A stretch of DNA of 64,000 nucleotides from Massilia sp. UBA2604 (GTDB taxonomy: Bacteria; Pseudomonadota; Gammaproteobacteria; Burkholderiales; Burkholderiaceae_D): assembly GCA_002339265.1 (NCBI GenBank), contig DDKG01000178.1, positions 67,485 to 131,484 of the forward strand, written 5' to 3'. The translations under genes and the position numbers were made by a program. Within the stretch, counting starts at the first letter, position 1; each line of letters starts with the position of its first letter. The notes beneath the pieces are model-generated. The model did not search any database, was not told the origin of the DNA, and worked only from the letters and a program-made list of their open reading frames with translations. Positions 46,627 to 55,116 of the stretch are shown here, in pieces.

Positions 46627-47616
46627 CTATAACGAAACGCGCGGGAGATATGCCAATTCCGTATTCATCAGGCGCGCGCGGCGCGCCATGCCGGCCGCTT
46701 CGTGCAGCGCCGCCAGCATCGCCTCGGCCGACGGCGACAGCTGATGGCGCTTGCGCGTGACGATGCCGTAGACGTCGGCGCGCAGCCCGAGGTCGAACGA
46801 CAGCAGCGCCAGCTGGCCGGCGTCAAGCTGGGTGCGCACCAGTTCGGGCGGCAAGGCGACCACCCGCTCGCCACTGGCCAGCAACTGCGGCAGCAGCGGC
46901 AGCGATGCCGTTTCGACGACGTCCTGCGGCGGCTCCAGTCCCCTGGCCATGAACAGGGCCATCAGCTGATCGCGCAGGCGGCACGGCGGCGGCAGGATCC
47001 AGGCCGCCCCGGCCAGGTCGGACAATTCCAGGTCGGCGCGCGCCAGCCAGGGGTGGCCCGCGCGCACCACCAGCGCGTGCGGCTCGTCGGCCAGCGGTTC
47101 GAAATCGAGTTCGGCGCCGGCCGCGGGGTCGAGCACGTAGCCGACCACGATGTCGACGTCGCCGGCGCGCAGCGTCTCGACCAGCGCCTCGCTGCTCTCG
47201 ACGTTCAGGACCACTTGCACCCGCGGACTGCGCTCCTTGAGGAGCCGCACCGCCTGGGGCAGCAAGGCCAAGGCCGGCGTGAGCACGCTGCCGACGCATA
47301 CGCGTCCGTCGACGCCGGCAAGGCCCTGCATGATTTCCTGGTGGGCGGCGTCCATCTCGGCCAGCGCCGCCCCGGCGCGCCGGATCAGGATCTTGCCGTG
47401 CCAGGTGGGCACCACGCCGCGCGGCAGGCGTTCGAACAGGGGCACGCCAAGGGCATGCTCGAGTTCGCCGATCAGTTTCGAGGCGCCGGGCTGGGTCAGC
47501 CCCGCCGCTTCGGCGGCATGCAGGATGGATGGGTGACGTCCCAGTTCGACCAGCAGCACCAGATGGCGCGTCTTGAGGTGGAAGCGGATGAACCGGGTCG
47601 AGGATGCGTCGCGCAT
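46627..47616 (-). CDS. LysR-family regulator (GbpR-like)
   Basis: A 329-residue LTTR. N-terminal winged helix HLVLLVELGRHPSILHAAEAAGLTQPGASKLIGELEHALGVPLFERLPRG, then an effector domain. The GQPGASKLI variant recalls GbpR/PcaQ-type sugar regulators. It sits upstream of the GH43-ABC-receptor genes on the same strand, and two copies of a candidate operator flank that cluster. Likely their regulator. Confidence 0.9.
   Translation of the reverse strand: MRDASSTRFIRFHLKTRHLVLLVELGRHPSILHAAEAAGLTQPGASKLIGELEHALGVPLFERLPRGVVPTWHGKILIRRAGAALAEMDAAHQEIMQGLAGVDGRVCVGSVLTPALALLPQAVRLLKERSPRVQVVLNVESSEALVETLRAGDVDIVVGYVLDPAAGAELDFEPLADEPHALVVRAGHPWLARADLELSDLAGAAWILPPPCRLRDQLMALFMARGLEPPQDVVETASLPLLPQLLASGERVVALPPELVRTQLDAGQLALLSFDLGLRADVYGIVTRKRHQLSPSAEAMLAALHEAAGMARRARLMNTELAYLPRVSL
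46629..46651 (-). promoter_or_regulatory. Candidate LysR-type operator before the secreted GH43 gene
   Basis: The site reads ATAACGAAA, C, GCGCGGGAG, A, TAT, 21/23 identical to 41230-41252. It overlaps the last codons of the LysR-type gene itself and lies 80 bases before the GH43 ATG. Confidence 0.65.
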
Positions 47617-47689
47617 GCCGCATGGCCTGTTGTCGTTTCTTTAATCCTAAAGCATTGCGCGCGCCAGCGTCAAATAATGATTGGACGTG

Positions 47690-49180
47690 TCACGCGGCGG
47701 CAACGACGGCCGTGCTGCGCGCCGGCAGCCTTACCTGCGCGACCAGCCCGCCCTGGGGATGATTGCGCAGCGCCAGCTGGCCGTCATGGGCCTCGATGAT
47801 GCCGCGCGCGATGCCCAGCCCCAGGCCCATGCCGCCATCGTTGCGGTCGCGCCCATGGGCCAGGCGCACATAAGGATCGAACAGGCTGGCCAGCGCGTCC
47901 TCGGGCACGCCGGGGCCGTGGTCACGCACTTCGACCACGACGCTGCCCGGCTCCTCGCGCACCGCGATCTCGGCCCGCGCGCCGTAGTACAGCGCGTTGT
48001 CGAGCAGGTTGCCCAGCGCGCGCTTGAGCGCGAGCGGCTTGCCGCGCACGGTGACGCCGGACGGCTGGTAGCCCACCTCGTGGCCGGCCAGCCGCGCGCT
48101 CTTGACCATTCGTCCCAGCAGCGCGTCGAGGCGGATCTCGGCCGGGTTCTCGTGGATGTCGCTGTCCTTGACGCACTGCAGCGCGCCTTTGACCATCATG
48201 TCCAGTTCGTCCAGGTCTTCCTCGAAATCGTTGCGCAGCGCGTCGTCGTCGAGCAGTTCGGCGCGCAGCTTCAGGCGCGTGATCGGTGTGCGCAGGTCGT
48301 GCGAGATCGAGATGAACAGGCGCTCGCGGTCCTCGATGTAGCGTGCGATGCGTTCGCGCATGGCGCCGAAGGCGCGCGCGGTGTTGACGAACTCGCGGCT
48401 GCCGGTCTCTGGCAGCGGCGGACTGGTGTCGTCCTGTCCCTGGCCGACGGCGGCGGCGGCGTCGGACAGCGCGGCCAGCGGGCGCGTGATCGAGCGCACC
48501 ACCAGCAGGCACAGGATCAGCGCCACGGCCAGCGACAGCGCCTGCGGCATCAATCGGTCCCAGCTGAACGGGTCGTTGCTGCTCAAGAAATACGGATTCG
48601 GCATCAGCGCCGCCATGTACAGCCAGTTGCCCGGCTCGATCTCGGTCTGGATCACGAGGATCGGCGCCGGGTCGGGCTGCAGCAGCAGCACGTGCTGGAC
48701 CCAGGCATTCGGCAAGTCTTCCAGGCGCACGTCGTGCTCGGCCACCACCAGCCGGTCAGGCCAGGCGAAGGCCAGCCGAAAACCAGGAGAGTTCGGCAGG
48801 TCGGACTTGAGCGTGGCGGCCACCGTCTTGATTACCTGGTCGGCCAGAGGATGCGGCGCGATGTTCTCGATCGGCACACAGGCGTGGTTCAGGTTGACGA
48901 AGAAGCGCGTGCCGCCCATCTCTCGCAGCTGCTGGATGATGAGCGCGCGGTAGGCCGGCGGCAGGCTGCGAAAGAAGCGGATCGCGCCGGCCGCGCTGTG
49001 CGCCACGTATTTGGCCGACGACTGCGCCTCCACCTGCGATTTATAGCGCAACTGGCTGGCCCAGATCGCGCTGGCCGCCACCTGCGTCACCAGCAGGCCC
49101 GCCGCCATCACCAGCATCAGGCGGCCCAGCAGCGAGGCTGGCACCAGCCGCTGCAGCCAGGGAGCGATGCGCCTAGACAC
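47690..49180 (-). CDS. EnvZ-type sensor histidine kinase
   Basis: A 496-residue membrane kinase. Two membrane segments (~residues 20-40 and 285-305) bracket a ~240-residue periplasmic domain. HAMP, then HisKA with His in ERLFISISHDLRTPITRLKLRAEL, then HATPase (N box LGNLLDNALYYG, G boxes DHGPGVPE and GGMGLGLGIARGII). GTG 49180 overlaps the response-regulator stop by 8 bases. The large sensor domain could contact the upstream binding protein. Confidence 0.92.
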   Translation of the reverse strand: MSRRIAPWLQRLVPASLLGRLMLVMAAGLLVTQVAASAIWASQLRYKSQVEAQSSAKYVAHSAAGAIRFFRSLPPAYRALIIQQLREMGGTRFFVNLNHACVPIENIAPHPLADQVIKTVAATLKSDLPNSPGFRLAFAWPDRLVVAEHDVRLEDLPNAWVQHVLLLQPDPAPILVIQTEIEPGNWLYMAALMPNPYFLSSNDPFSWDRLMPQALSLAVALILCLLVVRSITRPLAALSDAAAAVGQGQDDTSPPLPETGSREFVNTARAFGAMRERIARYIEDRERLFISISHDLRTPITRLKLRAELLDDDALRNDFEEDLDELDMMVKGALQCVKDSDIHENPAEIRLDALLGRMVKSARLAGHEVGYQPSGVTVRGKPLALKRALGNLLDNALYYGARAEIAVREEPGSVVVEVRDHGPGVPEDALASLFDPYVRLAHGRDRNDGGMGLGLGIARGIIEAHDGQLALRNHPQGGLVAQVRLPARSTAVVAAA

Positions 49181-49880
49181 TCGACACGCTGACGTCGGCC
49201 GAGAACACGTAACCGGCGCCGCGCACGGTCTTGATCAGGGCCGGCTGCTTGCCGTCGTCGTGCAGGCGCAATCGCAGGCGGCTGATCTGGACATCGAGCG
49301 ACCGGTCCATCGGGCCCGAGTCACGCCCGCGCGTCTCCTCGCACAGCAGGCTGCGGTCGAGGATGATGCCGGGATGCTCGACGAAATACTTCAACAGCTG
49401 GAAATCGAGTCCGGTCAGCGCGACCTGGGCGCCGTCGGGATCGAGCACCTTGCGCTCCATGAGGTCGAGGGTGAAGCCGACGAAGCGGTAGTAGCGCGCG
49501 GCCGGCGTGTCGACCGCCGACCGCCGCAGGATGGCCTTGATGCGGGCCAGCAGCTCGCGCGGGCTATAGGGCTTGGCGATATAGTCGTCGGCGCCCAGTT
49601 CCAGCCCGACGATGCGGTCGGTCTCGTCCGAGCTGGCGGTCAGCATGATGATCGGCACATTCGAGCGCTGGCGCACCTGGCGGCACAGCATGAAGCCGTC
49701 GGTATCGGGCAGCATCACGTCCAGGATCACCAACGACAGGGCGTCGGCCTGGGCCTGCAGCGCCGCCAGGAAGCTCTCGCCGTCGTGCGACAGGATCACC
49801 TCGTACTGGTTCTTTTCCAGATAGGTCTTGAGGAGTTCACGGGTCTTCTGGTCATCGTCCACGATCAGTATCTTGCGCAC
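49173..49880 (-). CDS. OmpR-family response regulator
   Basis: A 235-residue regulator: receiver (KILIVDDDQKTRELLKTYLEKN, Asp in LVILDVMLPDTDGF, Lys in DDYIAKPYSPREL) and winged-helix DNA-binding domain (LTGLDFQLLKYFVEHPGIILDRSLLCEE, then RSLDVQISRLRLRLHDDG). GTG 49880 is preferred because GGAG lies six bases away; TTG 49892 is longer. It overlaps the binding-protein gene by 29 bases and the kinase gene by 8. Confidence 0.94.
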   Translation of the reverse strand: MRKILIVDDDQKTRELLKTYLEKNQYEVILSHDGESFLAALQAQADALSLVILDVMLPDTDGFMLCRQVRQRSNVPIIMLTASSDETDRIVGLELGADDYIAKPYSPRELLARIKAILRRSAVDTPAARYYRFVGFTLDLMERKVLDPDGAQVALTGLDFQLLKYFVEHPGIILDRSLLCEETRGRDSGPMDRSLDVQISRLRLRLHDDGKQPALIKTVRGAGYVFSADVSVSSV

Positions 49881-51159
49881 CTGCCACTCCAAGAGGTTTG
49901 AGATTGAATAGCCTGAACAGCGCGCCGAGGCGGCGCTGGGCCTGGGCCGGCTTCACGCCATCGTCCAGGAAGAATCGGTGCACCTCGGCGATGATGGCGT
50001 CGCGGCTGGCCTCGTCCAGGGCCATGCGGTGCACCAGGCTGGGCGCCTGCACCGTGGCGCCCCGGGCGAAAACGGTCCACGACTGGCGCGCGCAACTGTC
50101 CATGGCGGCGGGATCGGCATCGCGCCGCACCGGCACCCCGCCCTTGAGCAGGTTGAAGCCGGCCTGCACGCCTGGCGCCACCATCAGCCGCGCCATCTTT
50201 TCCTGCGCCGCCATCTGGCGATAGTCGCCGGCGAACATGGCCAGCGTATCGACGCTGTACAGGTGGTAGTCGGACGTGCCGGGCGCTGCCGCGCAGCCGA
50301 AGTCGCGGTCCGGCAAGGCCTTGAATTCGGCCAGCTCGGCCTTGGCCCAGTCGCCCATGATCATCATGCCCGCCTGGCCGCGCGCGAAGCGGCGCACCAC
50401 TTCGGGCCAGGGACGTTCGTCGATTTCGTCGCGCAGCCATCCCTTGATGGTGCGCAGGCGCAGCAAGGCCTCGTGGGTGCGGCGGTCGGCCGCCGCCACC
50501 GGGCTGCGCTGCACGAACAGTTCGCGGTAGAAGGCCGGCCCGCTTTCGGCCAGCACCAGGTTCTCGAACAGCGCCGCCACCTGCCATGCCTCGCTGCTCT
50601 GGGCAAGCGGCGCCACGCCGGCCGCCCGCAGGCGCCGCGCCACGTCCTCGAACTCGCGCCAGGTGACGGGCGGCGCCAGGCCAAGGCGCGCGAACAGAGG
50701 ACGGTTGTAGTACAGCGTATTGACGCGATGGATGCCGAGTGGCGCGGCCACCACGTGGCGCCGGTGTACGACGAGTTGCTGGATGGTCGGGAACAGGAAG
50801 GCGCGCCAGTCGCCGGCGTCGGCGACGTTGTCGAGTTCGAGCAGCAGGCCCAGGTCGGCCCATTCAGCGATCGAGGGGCCGATCAACTGGGTCACTTCGG
50901 GCGCATCGCCGGCCAGCACCCTGCCTTTGAGGACCTTGCCGGCGCCGAGGCCCGCGCCGCCGGGGATGGCGGCGTCCTGCCAGTCGATGCCCTCACCGGC
51001 CAGGGTCGATGCCAGCAGGTCGGCGGCCTTGCGTTCGCTGGGCGAGGTCCACCAGTGCAGCACCTGCAGGCCGGGACGCTCGGCCGGCGGCGTGGCAAAG
51101 CAGGTGCCGGCCAGGACCAACGCACCCACCATGACACCTGGCCACACCACTTTCTTCAT
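49852..51159 (-). CDS. Sugar-binding periplasmic protein coupled to a two-component pair
   Basis: A 435-residue family-1 solute-binding protein with signal peptide MKKVVWPGVMVGALVLAGTCFA. Typical motifs: LQVLHWWTSPSERKAADLL, VNTLYYNRPLFARLGLAPPVTWREFEDVA and GQAGMMIMGDWAKAELAEF. The gene overlaps the response-regulator start by 29 bases, and no permease gene is nearby. It may serve as ligand sensor for the kinase rather than as an importer subunit. Has its own likely promoter at 51197-51224. Confidence 0.88.
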   Translation of the reverse strand: MKKVVWPGVMVGALVLAGTCFATPPAERPGLQVLHWWTSPSERKAADLLASTLAGEGIDWQDAAIPGGAGLGAGKVLKGRVLAGDAPEVTQLIGPSIAEWADLGLLLELDNVADAGDWRAFLFPTIQQLVVHRRHVVAAPLGIHRVNTLYYNRPLFARLGLAPPVTWREFEDVARRLRAAGVAPLAQSSEAWQVAALFENLVLAESGPAFYRELFVQRSPVAAADRRTHEALLRLRTIKGWLRDEIDERPWPEVVRRFARGQAGMMIMGDWAKAELAEFKALPDRDFGCAAAPGTSDYHLYSVDTLAMFAGDYRQMAAQEKMARLMVAPGVQAGFNLLKGGVPVRRDADPAAMDSCARQSWTVFARGATVQAPSLVHRMALDEASRDAIIAEVHRFFLDDGVKPAQAQRRLGALFRLFNLKPLGVAGAQDTDRGR

Positions 51160-51196
51160 CGACGCATCCACCAACGGTCCCGCTGAAAGCACCGAC

Positions 51197-51224
51197 TATA
51201 TAGCAAGGTCGGCAAATGCGGCAA
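51197..51224 (-). promoter_or_regulatory. Sigma70-like promoter for binding protein and two-component genes
   Basis: On the minus strand TTGCCG, a 16-base spacer and TATATA; the start codon is about 38 bases further. It lies just upstream of the GH20 stop codon in coordinates below 51237, i.e. immediately after that gene. Confidence 0.5.
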
Positions 51225-51236
51225 GGGTGCAGACTG

Positions 51237-53786
51237 CTAGCGCCGCTCGATGCTGGCGACCTGCCCCATCCTGCCGTTGCGGTCGAAGGCCGCGGCGCGG
51301 ATCGTGCCGCTTGCGGCGATCGGTCCCTCCACCACTGGGCTGCTGGCGGTCGGCTGGCTGCCGTCGACCGTGTAGCGCAGGGTGATCCCCGGCAGCACGT
51401 GATTGACCAGCACCCGCCCGCCCTCTTCGATCATGCCGGGCGGCGCGATGCGGTAGGCGACCTTCGAGCCGTCCAGGTCGAGGCGCGGCAGCACGCGTTG
51501 GCCGAGGGCGTTGACGAAGCCGGTCCAGGCACCGCGGTGCAGCAGCGCGGCCTTGGCGGAAACGGTCTCGGTCGCCCAGGCCGGATCCGGCGCCCAGCCG
51601 CGTTCGGCCACCGCCACCAGGCGCGGCATCACCAGGTAGTCGATGCGGGCCGGGTCGCGCACCGTCTCGACGAAGAGGTTGGCCTGCAGTCCGCGCACGC
51701 GCCGCTTGCCGTAGTCGGTCAGGCGGTCCTTGCCAATGCGCGACGCTGCGGACGCGTTCTTGTTGATGTCGAGCGGGATGAAGTCGTGCACCGTGTCTAG
51801 TTCGACGTAGGCGCCCCAGTTCACGCCATGCTCGTCGGGATTGGCGTTGTGGGCCATGTCCATGTACATGCGGGTCACCGGCGTCAGGACGATGTCGTAA
51901 CCGGCATTGGCAAGGCGGTAGGCCAGGTCTTCGTTGCCGACCGTGTTGTTCCACACATAGGCCGAGAAGCCGCGCTCCGGGAAGCGCGGGTTCGGGATCA
52001 GCTTCGGACGGCCGTCGAGCGTCGTCTGGCGCGCGGCCAGCTCTTCCCAGCCCGACATGTTCAGGCCGTGCTGGCGCACGATCTTGTCGACCCGGTCATA
52101 GAAATAATCCCACAGGTCGACCACGGTCTCGAGATTGTGCTTCTTCATCATCGCGGCGCTCACAGGCGATTTTCCCCAGGCGCCGTGGGCCAGCTCGTCG
52201 CCGCCCATGTGGATAGTCGCCAGCGGCACGCCGGCCTCGCGGTGCAGCGCCACCACTTCGCGCACCACGTGCTCGATGAAGGTGTAGCTCGATTCATGCC
52301 CCGGATTGATCACATTGTCGCCGAACAGCTGGGGCGAGCTGTACACCGAGCGGTCTTCGAGGTCGTTGAGCAGGTATTTGGCGTAGTCCTTATCGCCGGC
52401 CGCCTTCAGGCGGTGGTAGCGCGACTCCATCGCCTGCACGGCGGCGCGCGCGTGGCCCGGCATCTCGATCTCGGGGATCACCTCGATGTGGCGCGCATGT
52501 GCGTAGCGCAGGATTTCCTTGTACTCGTCGCGCGTGAAGTAGCCGCTGCCACTGGGGTCTTTCGGGTCGGGGCCGGAGCCGTAGGCCGGCTCCAGTCGCA
52601 CGCCGGGCTTGGCGGCGTGGCCGCGCACTGCGCCGATGTCGGTCAGCTCGGGCAGGCCGGCGATCTCGATGCGCCAGCCTTCGTCGTCGGTCAGGTGAAA
52701 GTGGAATTTGTTCAGCTTGAAGCGGGCCATCAGGTCGAGCCACTTGAACACCGTTTCCTTGCCATGGAAGTTGCGCGACACGTCGAGCATGAAGCCGCGG
52801 TAGCCGAAGCGCGGGGCATCGACGATGGTCAGCTCGGGCAGCGTCAATGACTTCGCTCCCGGCAGCGGCATCAGGTCGCGCAGCGACTGCAGGCCGTGGG
52901 CCACGCCAGCCGCGCTGTTGCCGACAATGGCGATGCCGCCATTGGCCGCGATGGTGAGGCGGTAGGCTTCGGGCGAGCTTTGTCCGGGGACGCTCCCCAC
53001 CGAGAGGCGCAGCGCCGGGCCGCCACTGGCCGCCAGGGTCGACGGGAACAGCGAGCGCGCCAGCGCCGCCTCGTTGGCCAGGGTCGACGGCGCGTCGATC
53101 TTCGGCATGCCCTTGAGCGCCAGGGTGCCCTTGCCGGCATCGAGCTGCAGCGGCGTCGGCAAGACCTTGGGCACCGCGGCGGCCGGCAGCAGCGCGGCGC
53201 GCGCATTGCGCTCGTAGGTGTCCTGCGGCGTGACCAGCGAATGCGGACTATCCTTGACGCCGGCCTGGGGCGCCTGGGCCAGTGGCACGACCTGGTAGTC
53301 GAGCGCGACGCCCGTATCCGGCGCGGCGTCGTAGACCAGGTAGGGGCCGGACGGCGCTTTCGACGAGGTATAGACCGAATCGGAATGCCGGTAGTTGAAT
53401 TCGATAGTCTGGCCGGGGGCCAGCCCCTTGAAGTCGGGCCCGGGGTACAGGCGGAAGTAGCCGCCGGCGATCTGTTCGAGCAGCAGGCCGCCCGACTGCA
53501 CGCCCTTCGGCATGCGGTCGATCGCATTGAAGTACAGCGACCAGCCCCGCGCAGGCAACGCCTGGGTGTCGCGGTTGCTCAGGGTGAAGCGGGCCGGCGT
53601 GCCGCCCTGCGCCAGCTGCGCGCCCGCCACCGGGCGCTGCAACTCCCACTGCAGGTGCAGCTTCGCGCCGTTTGCCACAGCGCCAGCCGATGCCGGCGCC
53701 TGCTGCGCTGCCAGCGCCTGCGTCGGCAGCGTGAATGCGACCAGTGCCGCCATCAAGGTCGACGCCAGCGCGCCGCCACAATTCAT
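51237..53786 (-). CDS. GH20 beta-N-acetylhexosaminidase, secreted
   Basis: An 849-residue exported enzyme. Signal peptide from ATG 53786 (MNCGGALASTLMAALVAFTLPTQALA), an N-terminal carbohydrate-binding/CHB_HEX-like region (LHLQWELQRPV), a GH20b domain, then the catalytic barrel with FMLDVSRNFHGKETVFKWLDLMARFKLNKFHFHLTDDEGWRIEI and the catalytic Asp-Glu pair in THMGGDE-type AT IHMGGDELAHGAW. A C-terminal CHB_HEX_C-like tail follows. Releases terminal GlcNAc from chitin oligomers or glycans. Confidence 0.94.
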   Translation of the reverse strand: MNCGGALASTLMAALVAFTLPTQALAAQQAPASAGAVANGAKLHLQWELQRPVAGAQLAQGGTPARFTLSNRDTQALPARGWSLYFNAIDRMPKGVQSGGLLLEQIAGGYFRLYPGPDFKGLAPGQTIEFNYRHSDSVYTSSKAPSGPYLVYDAAPDTGVALDYQVVPLAQAPQAGVKDSPHSLVTPQDTYERNARAALLPAAAVPKVLPTPLQLDAGKGTLALKGMPKIDAPSTLANEAALARSLFPSTLAASGGPALRLSVGSVPGQSSPEAYRLTIAANGGIAIVGNSAAGVAHGLQSLRDLMPLPGAKSLTLPELTIVDAPRFGYRGFMLDVSRNFHGKETVFKWLDLMARFKLNKFHFHLTDDEGWRIEIAGLPELTDIGAVRGHAAKPGVRLEPAYGSGPDPKDPSGSGYFTRDEYKEILRYAHARHIEVIPEIEMPGHARAAVQAMESRYHRLKAAGDKDYAKYLLNDLEDRSVYSSPQLFGDNVINPGHESSYTFIEHVVREVVALHREAGVPLATIHMGGDELAHGAWGKSPVSAAMMKKHNLETVVDLWDYFYDRVDKIVRQHGLNMSGWEELAARQTTLDGRPKLIPNPRFPERGFSAYVWNNTVGNEDLAYRLANAGYDIVLTPVTRMYMDMAHNANPDEHGVNWGAYVELDTVHDFIPLDINKNASAASRIGKDRLTDYGKRRVRGLQANLFVETVRDPARIDYLVMPRLVAVAERGWAPDPAWATETVSAKAALLHRGAWTGFVNALGQRVLPRLDLDGSKVAYRIAPPGMIEEGGRVLVNHVLPGITLRYTVDGSQPTASSPVVEGPIAASGTIRAAAFDRNGRMGQVASIERR

Positions 53787-53868
53787 TGTTTTACCCAAGA
53801 GTGTCTCCCTATCGCGCCCGTGAGCGCTCATCAAAATCGCACCGGCGAAGGCACCGACCGGTGCGCCG

Positions 53869-55116
53869 TCATTTTTGCCTTGGTGTGTACCATTTGGCAA
53901 ATCCTTCCTGCAGCCTTGCCGCGGCGTCCTTCGGCGCCAGGCTGCCGTTCAATACCTGCGACGTCACGTTCCACAATTCGACTTCCATGCTCGGCTGGCC
54001 GCGATTGAGCACCTGCGCATTGACGCGGATCGTCGACGCGCAGCGCTTGCGCCACTCGGCCATCTGCTTGGCTACCGGGTCGCGCACCGCGATCAGGTGG
54101 TGCGACAGCGTGAAGAAGCCGGTCAGGCGATTGGTGTACAGGTCGGCGAATTCCTGCGACCCCACCCAGGCCATGAACTTGTAGGCGTCTTCCTTGTTCT
54201 TCGAATTGCGGTTCACGCCCAGCCCCAGGTCCATATGATCCGAGATATGGCAGGCCGCGCCTTCCCTTGGCACCGGCGGCGGGAACACGCCCAGCGACAG
54301 GCCCGGCGTACGGCTGAAATGCGCGATGTCCCACGAGCCGGCCGGATAGATCGCCGCCCCACCCGACGCGAACCGTGCCTGGCTGGCGGCATACGTCTGC
54401 CTGGCGGCGCCTGGCGGCAGGTAGCGGTTCATGCGCGCCATGAACGCGAACGCATCGACGTAAGGCTGGTCGGTGAGCCTGGCGCGGCCGGCGATCAGGG
54501 CCTTGCGGCCTTCTTCGCCGCGCCAGAAGTTCGGCCCGATATTGGTGTAGACGATCTGACTCGATTCCCACTGCTCGGCCGTGCCCAGCGCCAGCGGCGT
54601 CACGCCAGCCTTCTTTAGCACGTCGAGCACGCGGAAGAAATCGTCCGCCGTGCGCGGCGGCTGCAGGTCGAGCCGGCGGAAGATGTCCTTGTTGTAGAAA
54701 AAGCCGTGGATGACCGAGGCCACCGGCATGCAGAAGGTGTCCTTGCCGTCGTCGGTCTGCCACGCCACCAGGCTCGAGGCATCGAAGTTCTGCAGGCCCG
54801 GCTTGCCGTCCAGCCGCTCCAGGTGGCCGCCCTGGTACAGGGCCAGCGACACGTCGAACGGCCGGCAGGCGATCAGGTCGCCCGCCGTGCCCTTAGCCAG
54901 GCGCGCGCCGAGGGCGGCGTCGTAGCCGGTGGGCGCGGTCGGCGCGAAAGTCACCTTGACGTCGGGATGGTGGCGCGTGAAGGCCGGCAGCAGGACGTTT
55001 TCCCACAATGCCTTGTCGTCCACGCGCCAGCTCTCGATCACCAGGGTGCCGGCAGCGGCAGGCAGTAGCGCCGCCGCCAGCAGCGCGCCGAGCAGGCGCC
55101 TCAAGATCCGCTTCAC
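53869..55116 (-). CDS. Orphan sugar solute-binding protein coupled to MFS gene
   Basis: A 415-residue periplasmic binding protein (signal peptide MKRILRRLLGALLAAALLPAAAG). Family-1 motifs: VIESWRVDDKALWENVLLPAFTRHHPDVKVTF, VASVIHGFFYNKDIFRRLDL and GGAAIYPAGSWDIAHF. GTG 55116 overlaps the MFS stop (GTGA). No ABC permease or ATPase gene is in this locus. It may deliver ligand to the MFS porter or use an importer encoded elsewhere. Confidence 0.9.
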   Translation of the reverse strand: MKRILRRLLGALLAAALLPAAAGTLVIESWRVDDKALWENVLLPAFTRHHPDVKVTFAPTAPTGYDAALGARLAKGTAGDLIACRPFDVSLALYQGGHLERLDGKPGLQNFDASSLVAWQTDDGKDTFCMPVASVIHGFFYNKDIFRRLDLQPPRTADDFFRVLDVLKKAGVTPLALGTAEQWESSQIVYTNIGPNFWRGEEGRKALIAGRARLTDQPYVDAFAFMARMNRYLPPGAARQTYAASQARFASGGAAIYPAGSWDIAHFSRTPGLSLGVFPPPVPREGAACHISDHMDLGLGVNRNSKNKEDAYKFMAWVGSQEFADLYTNRLTGFFTLSHHLIAVRDPVAKQMAEWRKRCASTIRVNAQVLNRGQPSMEVELWNVTSQVLNGSLAPKDAAARLQEGFAKWYTPRQK

